Part shown: piece by piece, positions 1-6,621 of the stretch | How positions within the stretch are numbered: position 1 is the stretch's first letter | Layout: every line of letters begins with the position of its first letter | From: Desulfobulbaceae bacterium | GTDB taxonomy: Bacteria > Desulfobacterota > Desulfobulbia > Desulfobulbales > Desulfocapsaceae | Length of the DNA stretch: 16,613 bases | Assembly (NCBI GenBank): GCA_030599175.1 | Contig: JAUVON010000026.1 | Location: 1 to 16,613, forward strand | Direction of reading: 5' to 3' | Made by a program: the position numbers and the translations under genes | The notes under the pieces: model-generated | What the model was told of the DNA's origin: nothing | What the model saw: the letters and a program-made list of their open reading frames with translations, nothing else | Databases searched by the model: none

Positions 1-571
1 CATCATAGCCTGTTACGGGGGCCATTTTTTTTCCAATAACAGCGAACCGTGTTTTGTTATGGGGTACTACCTCTCGGGCAACAAGCTCAAAGCCATATTT
101 TTTAACGAGTTTCTCAGAATCAATTACTGCATGATCTAGCCTCCGCTCTTTTATGATTGCTCTCATGGCATGATCAATATCCTGCACTGCCATTAAGGTT
201 GCATCCGGGAAGTGATCTTCTATATACTCTTCACACTGTCTGAAAACAGATCCGCGGCCAACAAGAGTGGATATCTCAAGGCGATTTTTTTTCCTGGTTG
301 AGAGGATTCCTAAAGAAAGGTGTATGGGAAGGACTACGTTATCAATCCAAAAGCCCTCTTCCATTTTTGATACAAGTCTGAAATATTCCTTTACCTCTCC
401 CTCTCGCGTGTTATAGACCGGGATGAGGGCGTAATCCACTTCTCCTTCACTAAAAGCATTGATAATATCTGAAAGCTTGTGAAAGAGGATCAAATTTGCA
501 TCAGGGGCATATTGATGGGCTGCCTGGTAACAATCTGAACCGATAGGACCTATAGTAGCGATAGAGGGCAT
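1..571 (-). CDS. Prephenate dehydratase-fold protein, 3' end off the window
   Basis: The visible 190 residues start at an ATG (571-569) and run off the left edge. The sequence opens with a TIGPIGS segment like the TLGPxGT start of prephenate dehydratases. It continues with an IPVYNTREG segment (residues 50-58) where that family has PIENSxxG, an RQC segment (111-113), and a clear NKTRF motif (172-176) with the catalytic-type Thr174. In the family, prephenate dehydratase converts prephenate to phenylpyruvate in phenylalanine synthesis. Here the motif Glu is Tyr53, and the residue seven before Gln112, normally Ser, is Gly105. The protein may therefore be a divergent dehydratase or a BacA-like relative with another prephenate chemistry. 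Any C-terminal ACT regulatory domain lies outside the window. No strong Shine-Dalgarno is visible. It is divergent from the helicase gene across about 125 bases. Confidence 0.6.
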   Translation of the reverse strand, partial: MPSIATIGPIGSDCYQAAHQYAPDANLILFHKLSDIINAFSEGEVDYALIPVYNTREGEVKEYFRLVSKMEEGFWIDNVVLPIHLSLGILSTRKKNRLEISTLVGRGSVFRQCEEYIEDHFPDATLMAVQDIDHAMRAIIKERRLDHAVIDSEKLVKKYGFELVAREVVPHNKTRFAVIGKKMAPVTGYD

Positions 572-601
572 ATTAAATATCCATGGGAAAAACAGTCTTA
601 G

Positions 602-631
602 TTGCCTGCTCAACGCTGTGCAAAATATACT
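602..631 (+). promoter_or_regulatory. Candidate sigma-70-type promoter for the helicase gene
   Basis: TTGCCT (602-607) and TATACT (626-631) are separated by 18 bases. Initiation near 638 would leave a leader of about 58 bases before the ATG at 697. The match is by eye; the -10 is good and the -35 fair. The region is the divergent intergenic space, so a minus-strand promoter for the neighbouring gene should also be here, but I could not pick one. Confidence 0.35.
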
Positions 632-696
632 TTCTACGGTATTTACGCAACATTTTAAAACCTCACGTTACCTCTGCCATTATTAATTGAAAGCAA

Positions 697-3642
697 ATGA
701 CACCAGATGTTTCAGAATATGTATCATCTTTAAAAGGTTCCGCAAAATTTGGCTCCCAGGTGGTATATCATAAGGTAATACCCGCTGTAGAACCCGGGTT
801 TGCCTCTGATCCCCCCAAACTCAACCTGTCAATACTCAGGCAATTGAGAGAGGCAGGAATTGATAAACTCTACTCCCATCAGCAAAAAGCGATAAGCTCA
901 ATCCTGGAGGGGAGAGATGTTCTTGTTGCCACCCCAACGGCATCAGGCAAGAGTATGATTTATAACCTGCCGGTTCTCGATAATCTGTTTACTGACGACC
1001 CTGGACACTCTCTCTACCTTTTTCCATTGAAAGCCCTTGCCCGGGATCAATTTACCATTCTGGGTAATTTGTTCTCTTCACTACCTGGTTCTGTAAAAAA
1101 ACAGCACAAAAAAATAGCCGCACTTTTTGATGGTGATACCTCACCATATATGAGAAGCAAAATAAGGAAAAACCCTCCTCCAGTTATACTTACAAACCCT
1201 GAGATGGTTCATCTTTCGATATTGCCATACCATGACAGCTGGGCTCAAATATTTAAAAAATTACGCTATATTGTGATCGACGAAGTACATAGCTATCGAG
1301 GTATTTTCGGCTCCCATATGGCCTGGGTGATACGAAGACTGCGGAGAATCGCCTCACACTACGGATCGCATCCTACGTTTATACTGCTTTCCGCAACTAT
1401 AGGAAACCCAGGTGAACTGGGCAGATTGTTACTTGATAGACCTGTACGGGTTATTGATAAGAGCGGCGCCCCCCAGGCTGAAAAAAATATGCTGATGCTT
1501 AATCCCTGGGACAGTGCGGCCTATACAGCGAGCCAGTTGCTCGAAGCTGCTGTAAAAAGGGGATTACGAACAATAGTTTACACTCAGTCAAGGAAAATGA
1601 CTGAACTTATAAACCTCTGGACTTCTCCCAGGCTTGGAGATCTGGCATCAAAGTTGAGTTCGTACAGAGCAGGGTTTCTTCCTGCAGAGCGGCGGGAAAT
1701 TGAAAAACAGCTTTTTTCAGGAAATTTACTCGGTGTTATCTCAACATCAGCACTTGAACTTGGTATCGATATTGGAGACCTTGATCTCTGTATTCTGGTT
1801 GGCTATCCGGGATCTATTATGGCTACCTGGCAACGAGGTGGACGGGTGGGGCGGGGCATAAGAAAATCCGCAATAGTGATGATTGCACAGGAAGATGCCC
1901 TGGATCAGCATTTTATGAGAGAGCCTGAAGATTTCTTTAGAAGATCCCCTGAAAGCGCAGTACTCAATCCTGAAAACACGGTGATAATGGATCAACATCT
2001 GCATTGCTGTGCGGCAGAGCTTTCCCTTGATAGTTATGAACCTCTTCTTAAGAACAAGATCCTTCAACAGCGAATAGCAGCTCTTACCCGAAAGGGTATC
2101 CTGCTGGAGACGGAATCGGGAGGAATCTGGCTTTCATCGAGAAAACAGCCGCAGCGTTTTGTGAGTTTAAGAGGAGGTGGCGATCAAATTGCAATCATCA
2201 GCAACGAGAGTGGCGAAATTATAGGAGAGATAGACAGCGGCAGGGCATTGAAGGAATGTCATCCGGAAGCAGTATATCTCCACAGAGGTACAACCTGGGT
2301 TGTTGAGCGCCTCGATCTTATGGCAAAAGAAGTTGTGGTTCGGCAGGATAAACCGAACTATTTTACCCGTCCAATGTCTGATAAACGAACAGAGATACTG
2401 GAGTTGATAGATAAAAAAACGAGTTATGGAGTTGATGTTTCTTTTGGCAGGCTCAAGGTTACGGAGAAGATCACCGGCTTTCAGAAACGAAGCAGCCTGA
2501 CCCACAAATTAATCTCCACTAATCCACTTGATTTACCCGAACAGACGATTGAAACAGAAGGAATGTGGATTGATTTACCAGAAGAGATAAGAACCTTACT
2601 TGAAAAGAAAAAATATCATTTTATGGGAGCAATCCATGCCATGGAACATGCAATGATTGCCCTTTTTCCTCTTCTTGTATTATGTGATCGCAACGATATA
2701 GGAGGAATCTCCTGTCCCCTGCATGAACAGACTGAACGTGCCTCTGTCTTTATTTATGATGGCTACCCGGGTGGTGTGGGGCTGGCTAAAGAGGCCTTTT
2801 TAAAGGCGGATCAGCTTCTTGAGCAGGGGAGAGAAACTGTCGGCAAGTGTGGTTGTGAAACCGGTTGCCCTTCCTGCGTTCACTCACCAAAATGTGGTTC
2901 CGGTAATCGTCCTATTGATAAAAGAGCATGTTTTGCTCTTTTTGAAGAGATTCTGAACAATCCACTAAAACAGGATAATTTTGAGCAACCTGTTTCCAGA
3001 AAAAAAATAAATGAAAAAGTGACAAACTTTACTGTTGAATCAAACAAGCGTCGGGGGATTGATGCACTTCCACCCAGGTTCGGCGTCTTTGATCTGGAGA
3101 CCATTCGTTCCGCCGAAGAGGTCGGAGGATGGAATAAATGTGAAAATATGGGTGTTTCTGTTGGTGTTATTTACGATTCTCAACTGGATGACTGCATAAC
3201 CTACCTGGAACATGAAATCCATGCCCTTATCGAGCATCTGCAGAGTTTGGATCTCGTCATAGGGTTTAACAATAGACGGTTTGATAACAGGGTGCTGTCC
3301 GGCTATTCAAATGTCAATCTGAATAAGTTACCGACCCTTGATCTGCTGGAGGAGGTGCATGGTTATCTGGGATACAGACTGAGTTTGAACAGACTTGCTG
3401 AATCCACTCTCGGAATAGAAAAGACAGCTGACGGTTTACAGGCTCTGAAATGGTATAAAGAAGGGAAAATAGATCTGATCCAACAATATTGCAGAAAAGA
3501 CGTAGAAATAACGAGGGATTTGCTCTACCACGGTCTGGAGCGAGGGTACTTTCTCTTTACTAATAAGGCAAAACAGAAAGTGAGACTTCCCCTCGCTCTG
3601 GATGAAACTATTGCAACGATTCTGAAAACGGTAAAAAAATAA
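697..3642 (+). CDS. MrfA/YprA-type DEAD/DEAH helicase fused to MrfB/YprB-type DEDD exonuclease
   Basis: This 981-residue protein joins two activities. Residues 1 to about 400 are a superfamily 2 helicase core: Q-motif-like YSHQ (59-62), Walker A ATPTASGKS (78-86), motif II DEVH (195-198), motif III SAT (232-234) and motif VI QRGGRVGR (379-386). Residues about 600-745 form a DUF1998-type zinc region with Cys718, 720, 724, 727 and 733. After a linker (about 746-792), residues 793-955 form a DnaQ/RNase H-like exonuclease: FDLET gives Asp799 and Glu801, GFNNRRFDN gives Asp863, and YCRKD gives Tyr931 and Asp935, a DEDDy arrangement. In Bacillus subtilis MrfA and MrfB are separate proteins of a mitomycin C damage repair pathway. 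Inference: this is a one-chain translocase-nuclease for DNA repair. The reading frame is unbroken. The start has only a weak GAAAG (689-693). Confidence 0.88.
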   Translation: MTPDVSEYVSSLKGSAKFGSQVVYHKVIPAVEPGFASDPPKLNLSILRQLREAGIDKLYSHQQKAISSILEGRDVLVATPTASGKSMIYNLPVLDNLFTDDPGHSLYLFPLKALARDQFTILGNLFSSLPGSVKKQHKKIAALFDGDTSPYMRSKIRKNPPPVILTNPEMVHLSILPYHDSWAQIFKKLRYIVIDEVHSYRGIFGSHMAWVIRRLRRIASHYGSHPTFILLSATIGNPGELGRLLLDRPVRVIDKSGAPQAEKNMLMLNPWDSAAYTASQLLEAAVKRGLRTIVYTQSRKMTELINLWTSPRLGDLASKLSSYRAGFLPAERREIEKQLFSGNLLGVISTSALELGIDIGDLDLCILVGYPGSIMATWQRGGRVGRGIRKSAIVMIAQEDALDQHFMREPEDFFRRSPESAVLNPENTVIMDQHLHCCAAELSLDSYEPLLKNKILQQRIAALTRKGILLETESGGIWLSSRKQPQRFVSLRGGGDQIAIISNESGEIIGEIDSGRALKECHPEAVYLHRGTTWVVERLDLMAKEVVVRQDKPNYFTRPMSDKRTEILELIDKKTSYGVDVSFGRLKVTEKITGFQKRSSLTHKLISTNPLDLPEQTIETEGMWIDLPEEIRTLLEKKKYHFMGAIHAMEHAMIALFPLLVLCDRNDIGGISCPLHEQTERASVFIYDGYPGGVGLAKEAFLKADQLLEQGRETVGKCGCETGCPSCVHSPKCGSGNRPIDKRACFALFEEILNNPLKQDNFEQPVSRKKINEKVTNFTVESNKRRGIDALPPRFGVFDLETIRSAEEVGGWNKCENMGVSVGVIYDSQLDDCITYLEHEIHALIEHLQSLDLVIGFNNRRFDNRVLSGYSNVNLNKLPTLDLLEEVHGYLGYRLSLNRLAESTLGIEKTADGLQALKWYKEGKIDLIQQYCRKDVEITRDLLYHGLERGYFLFTNKAKQKVRLPLALDETIATILKTVKK

Positions 3643-3646
3643 CCAC

Positions 3647-3833
3647 GTTTTTACGACGCCATCATACTTTATAATCTCGTAAAAACTCTAACTATCAGAT
3701 GGCTAAGTAAAAAACTTCATATGCGAGGCGCGTAAATTTTCTATTATTTCGGCGTACTAAGGTACGTCGTAATGATAGAAAATTTGCAGCAACGAAGTAG
3801 ATGAAGAGTTTTTACGACGCCATCATGCTTTAT
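3647..3833 (+). repeat. Dispersed intergenic repeat element, copy A, with flanking direct repeat
   Basis: The stretch between the helicase and SH3 genes is filled by a structured repeat. A 26-base direct repeat beginning GTTTTTACGACGCCATCAT lies at 3647-3672 and 3808-3833, with one mismatch. The core (3698-3824) is bounded by imperfect inverted arms: left arm 3698-3720 (GATGGC, then GTAAAAAA, then CTTCAT) and right arm 3801-3824 (ATGAAG, then TTTTTAC, then GCCATC). A CTCGTAAAAA block (3676-3685) also pairs with the right end. A second hairpin sits in the middle. Shared blocks with the copy at 6337-6528 show that this is a repeat family. No ORF in it looks coding. It could be a REP-like or MITE-like non-autonomous element. 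Confidence 0.75.
3734..3785. repeat. Central hairpin of repeat copy A
   Basis: Two 24-base arms (3734-3757 and 3762-3785) flank a 4-base loop, TAAG. Only three positions depart from Watson-Crick symmetry, and two of these can be G-U pairs in RNA. Each arm carries AAATTTTCTAT/ATAGAAAATTT at the outside and CGTAC/GTACG at the tip. No T-run follows in either direction, so it does not look like a standard intrinsic terminator, although it could slow polymerase from either flanking gene. Confidence 0.8.
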
Positions 3834-4297
3834 GGCCAGATAAGCGGGTTATAAACCCATCCAACTGTGCCGGTGCTGTGTCTCACCTGGGTCCATTTCC
3901 CTTTTTGGGATATTTTGGTTAACACAACACCACGTTCAATGTCAGCGACAATTGAGCTTTTTGTAGTAGGTCCTGACCGCATGTTAACACTTTTCTTTGC
4001 GTTAATGATGACGGTATCACCCCTTGTCACCAGGCTTTTGTAAATCCAGCCGGAGTCGTTCTCAAAGTCAGAGACTTTGTACCAGTCACCCTGTTTTTTT
4101 ATTACCTTCAAAGGGTAGCCTGCAAACAGCTCCATTGATACAGGATTATCAGTACTTGGACCGGTTCGTACGTTTACATTATCTTTTTTTACACTCACAT
4201 ATTCAGCAGCAAGTCCATTTGAAGAGAAAAGCAGGCAGGCAGTTCCCATGGCAAAGAGTATACAGAGACGTTTTTTTAGCAAAGCAGCATGAGTCAT
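3830..4297 (-). CDS. Secreted protein with two bacterial SH3 (SH3b) domains
   Basis: This 155-residue protein begins with a signal peptide: basic KKR at 8-10, a hydrophobic stretch at 11-26, and probable cleavage after Ala30 or Ala31. Cys21 is not in a convincing lipobox. Two SH3_3-type repeats follow, about 32-90 and 94-155. Each has the family signature of a VNVRTGPST or VNMRSGPTT strand, a GDWYKV or GKWTQV segment, and a closing GWIY or GWVY. Such domains commonly bind peptidoglycan or cell-surface ligands, and this protein has no catalytic domain of its own. Inference: it is a periplasmic wall-binding or adaptor protein. Its TAA stop (3832-3830) lies inside the terminal direct repeat of the adjacent element. 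A good promoter precedes it, so it is probably monocistronic. Confidence 0.82.
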   Translation of the reverse strand: MTHAALLKKRLCILFAMGTACLLFSSNGLAAEYVSVKKDNVNVRTGPSTDNPVSMELFAGYPLKVIKKQGDWYKVSDFENDSGWIYKSLVTRGDTVIINAKKSVNMRSGPTTKSSIVADIERGVVLTKISQKGKWTQVRHSTGTVGWVYNPLIWP

Positions 4298-4385
4298 ATC
4301 GTTCTTTGTTTTTGTGTAAGTTAATGAGAATGTAACAATTTCAGTTATTACGAGATTGTCAATTTTAAGGCTACTACTGATCCTC

Positions 4386-4414
4386 TCTATAGCATTAATA
4401 ACAATTCAAGTCAA
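4386..4414 (-). promoter_or_regulatory. Candidate sigma-70-type promoter for the SH3b gene
   Basis: Read on the minus strand, TTGACT (4414-4409) and TATAGA (4391-4386) are separated by exactly 17 bases. The leader to the ATG at 4297 would be about 80 bases. Confidence 0.45.
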
Positions 4415-4461
4415 ATAGCATGTCGGAGATAATTAGTGCCTTACTCTCTAAAAGCTGTAAT

Positions 4462-4524
4462 AAAAAACAAGGAACACTAAGTGCTAATTAACTCAATTGG
4501 TTAACACCAGCACCAAGGCACTTA
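4462..4524 (-). terminator. Possible terminator downstream of the LD-carboxypeptidase gene
   Basis: On the minus strand TAAGTGC (4524-4518) pairs with GCACTTA (4484-4478). An inner TTAAC/GTTAA pair lies between them, and six T residues (4467-4462) begin about 10 bases after the stem. The stem is short and the T-run is displaced. The same bases can pair with a third segment at 4431-4442. It starts about 45 bases past the stop at 4568. Confidence 0.35.
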
Positions 4525-4567
4525 TCCAGCGAGACTGAAAGTTTTCTGACTAGTCGGGTTGGCCTGT

Positions 4568-5494
4568 CTATGTGAAGAGCAAACTCGTTTTCTCCCTGTC
4601 CATTTTGGCCATTGCTCCAAGGGGGAGAGTTATATTTTCAGGACAATGGCCAAATGGAAAACCTGCCCAAATGGGGTAAGTCGCATGATCACAAAGCTCT
4701 ACTACTCTGGCCCATACCTGCTCTCTGTATCGCAGCTTTTCAATATCATCCTGATATGATGAGACAGAGAAATCTCCCAGAATCAGTCCCGAGAGATTGT
4801 CCAGTTTTCCAGCCAGAGAAAGTTGCGTCAGCATACGGTCAATACGGTACGGAGCTTCATCAATATCTTCCAGTAAAACTACCTTTTTGTCCCAGTTGAA
4901 ATCATATGGTGTTCCAAGAAGTGTAACCAGGCTGGCAAGATTCCCGCCAACTAACTGCCCGGATGAACTTGGGCCATCATGCAGTATCTCGATTTTTTGT
5001 GGCGTGATAGCCGTATGCCATTTCCCGGTAAGGCAATGGTAGAGGCTTTCAAGGGAGGAGTTGGTACCATAAGACAGTGAGGTTACCACCGGCCCGTGAA
5101 GACTTACCAATCCTGTCTGTTCATAGAGATAATTTTGTAAAATCGTTATATCGGAATATCCAACAATTATTTTCGGGCTGCGGACAATCTGCTTCAGATC
5201 GATCCGATCTATCATCCTGAGGCATCCATATCCTCCCCGCATCATGATAAATCCATTTATGTCGGAGTCGGAGAACAGTTTATTGAATTCAAATGCGCGG
5301 TTTTCATCACTGTCCGCCAGGTAATCAGCTCCCGGCCAGAGGTTCCTGGGAAATTTCACCTGAAATCCCATATCTTTGAGAATGGCGATACCTTTTGCAA
5401 AATCGGGTATATCCCTCAATTGTCCTGCTGGAGCAATCACAGCAAGAGTATCATTTTTTTTCAGGGGTACAGGGTATAAAGGGGAGAGAGTCAT
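4568..5494 (-). CDS. LD-carboxypeptidase, peptidase family S66 (LdcA/MccF-like)
   Basis: The product has 308 residues, the usual length for S66 peptidases. Family marks in order are VIAPAG (19-24), RGGYGCLR (86-93), GYSDIT with probable nucleophile Ser114 (112-117), LHGP (132-135), GGNL (183-186), LEDIDEAPYRIDRML with the probable catalytic Glu (209 or 213), and FGHCPEN with His283. The Ser-to-His spacing matches the Ser-Glu-His triad of Pseudomonas LdcA. The family cleaves the L,D bond of tetrapeptides in cytoplasmic murein recycling; some members hydrolyse microcin C-like peptides instead. No signal peptide is seen, consistent with a cytoplasmic location. Its ATG overlaps the coaX stop in an ATGA (5494-5491), suggesting translational coupling. 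Confidence 0.88.
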   Translation of the reverse strand: MTLSPLYPVPLKKNDTLAVIAPAGQLRDIPDFAKGIAILKDMGFQVKFPRNLWPGADYLADSDENRAFEFNKLFSDSDINGFIMMRGGYGCLRMIDRIDLKQIVRSPKIIVGYSDITILQNYLYEQTGLVSLHGPVVTSLSYGTNSSLESLYHCLTGKWHTAITPQKIEILHDGPSSSGQLVGGNLASLVTLLGTPYDFNWDKKVVLLEDIDEAPYRIDRMLTQLSLAGKLDNLSGLILGDFSVSSYQDDIEKLRYREQVWARVVELCDHATYPIWAGFPFGHCPENITLPLGAMAKMDREKTSLLFT

Positions 5495-6288
5495 CGGTTT
5501 ATTTTCTTTTTATAGATTATTTCCAGACCCTTTAGTGTTAACAGTGGGTCTATCAAATCAATGGTCGTAGTGAAGGGTTCGATGATGCCTGCCATTCCTC
5601 CAGTTGCAACCACTTTGACTGCCTCTCCTGACCTGGTCATTTCGGCACGGATGCCACCGACAAGACCGTCTATCATGGCACCGTAGCCATACAATATGCC
5701 GCTTTTCATCGCCTGCACAGTGGTTTTACCGATGATAGATGCGGGGGGGACTGCAACATCGATATGTGGTAGTTTGGCAGTTTTATTGGCCAGGGCCTCC
5801 AGGGAAATAGCAATGCCCGGCAGGATGGATCCTCCAAGGTATTCACATTTTTCAGTAATGCAGTCAAATGTTATGGCAGTACCAAAATCTATAACGATCA
5901 GTTTGCATTGAAAAATGTTCCAGGCGGCAATACCATTCACCAACCGATCCGCTCCCACCTCTCTGGGATTATCAAGTTTCACGGTTATAAGATCTTTGAT
6001 TTCATCTACTGCTACGACAAAAATATCCCGTTCAAGGCAGCCGGTAAAATGTTTTCTGCAGCAGTTTTTCCAGGCTGTTTCCAGGGTAGGGACTACACTG
6101 GCCAAAATTATCCCTTTAATTTTGGTCTTATCAATTCCAGCCATGGTAAAAAGTGCATCATAACTGACAGCCAGTTCATCGGCAGTGCTTTTTCTGTCTG
6201 ATTTAAGACGCCATTGTGCTGCAAGTTTGTTTTCACTGTACAGGCCGGTTACTGTATGAGAATTTCCAACATCAATGACAAAAAACAT
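5491..6288 (-). CDS. coaX: Type III pantothenate kinase
   Basis: The 265-residue protein carries the ASKHA-fold signatures of CoaX: IDVGNSHT at the N terminus with Asp6, GADRLVN (112-118), DFGTAITFD (134-142) and GGSILPGI (152-159). It phosphorylates pantothenate, the first step of coenzyme A synthesis. CoaX enzymes need a monovalent cation and are not feedback-inhibited by CoA in characterised members. The start is well supported: AGGTGGAA (6298-6291) lies just upstream of the ATG. It is the first gene of a two-gene minus-strand unit with the LD-carboxypeptidase. Upstream, only about 48 bases separate it from repeat copy B, so the promoter is in that gap or within the element. Confidence 0.93.
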   Translation of the reverse strand: MFFVIDVGNSHTVTGLYSENKLAAQWRLKSDRKSTADELAVSYDALFTMAGIDKTKIKGIILASVVPTLETAWKNCCRKHFTGCLERDIFVVAVDEIKDLITVKLDNPREVGADRLVNGIAAWNIFQCKLIVIDFGTAITFDCITEKCEYLGGSILPGIAISLEALANKTAKLPHIDVAVPPASIIGKTTVQAMKSGILYGYGAMIDGLVGGIRAEMTRSGEAVKVVATGGMAGIIEPFTTTIDLIDPLLTLKGLEIIYKKKINR

Positions 6289-6336
6289 TGTTCCACCTGT
6301 AATATGAGGGTGCCTTAAATTGCTGCCTGATATATT

Positions 6337-6528
6337 ATGATGGCGTCGTAAAAAGTCCGATCTCCTTCGTTGTAGGTTTTTCTCAGAACCTCAACATACC
6401 ACATGTATTGTTGAGGGCCTGAGAAAAACACTACGCCTCGGAGTCTACGCTTACCTGTATATCGAACTTTTTGACTTAGCCATCTGTAACTTCCGATAAG
6501 CGTAGACATCGAGTGGCCTTTTTACGAG
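6337..6528 (-). repeat. Dispersed intergenic repeat element, copy B
   Basis: This element occupies most of the 333-base gap between coaX and cutA. Read on the minus strand it shows, in the same order as copy A: CTCGTAAAAA (6528-6519); CAGATGGCTAAGT (6486-6474), identical to 3696-3708; CGAGGCG (6440-6434); a central hairpin; CAACGAAG (6372-6365); and an 18-base end, TTTTTACGACGCCATCAT (6354-6337), identical to 3809-3826. The arms pair as GATGGC (6339-6344) with GCCATC (6479-6484), and 6350-6361 with 6461-6472 with one difference. A further perfect 11-base inverted pair, GTCTACGCTTA (6443-6453) and TAAGCGTAGAC (6497-6507), is absent from copy A. A 64-codon open frame through it mirrors the hairpins and is not convincing as a gene. 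Confidence 0.75.
6372..6434. repeat. Central hairpin of repeat copy B
   Basis: Arms 6372-6396 and 6409-6434 pair over GTAG, TTTTTCTCAG and CCTCAACA, with a 2-base mismatch and a 1-base bulge. They flank a 12-base loop that contains the palindrome ACATGT. The hairpin holds the same place as the one in copy A, but its sequence is unrelated. Confidence 0.8.
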
Positions 6529-6544
6529 TTTATCATATTATAAT
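6519..6544 (+). promoter_or_regulatory. cutA: Weak candidate promoter for cutA at the border of repeat copy B
   Basis: A consensus TATAAT (6539-6544) lies just outside the element, but no good -35 is present. The nearest option is TTTTTA (6519-6524), with a short 14-base spacer. The leader to the cutA ATG at 6622 would be about 70 bases. Confidence 0.25.
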
Positions 6545-6621
6545 AGATACCCGGAGAAAAACATTTGAAATATCTTCCACCAAAATTTCAATAATCGATA
6601 ACCATTCTAAAAGTGTACATT

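Noticed and set aside
1747-2505. Minus-strand open frames of 106 and 112 codons opposite the helicase
   Set aside because: They are antisense shadows of conserved helicase sequence with no start signals.
3734-3785. Central hairpin of copy A as an intrinsic terminator
   Set aside because: No T-run follows in either direction, and the hairpin belongs to a repeat with a structural counterpart at 6372-6434.
3647-3833. Direct repeats considered as a CRISPR array
   Set aside because: There are only two copies, 161 bases apart, the spacing is filled by an inverted-repeat element, and no cas genes are present.
4024-4335. A 103-codon plus-strand open frame opposite the SH3b gene
   Set aside because: The minus-strand reading has a signal peptide and two SH3b domains; the plus-strand reading has nothing recognisable.
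6315-6509. A 64-codon open frame on the minus strand within repeat copy B
   Set aside because: It runs through the arms of the inverted repeats, has no ribosome site or family resemblance, and has no counterpart in copy A.
6613-6621. GTG start for cutA three codons upstream
   Set aside because: The ATG at 6622 fits the family's start and the GTG has no better ribosome site, although it cannot be excluded.
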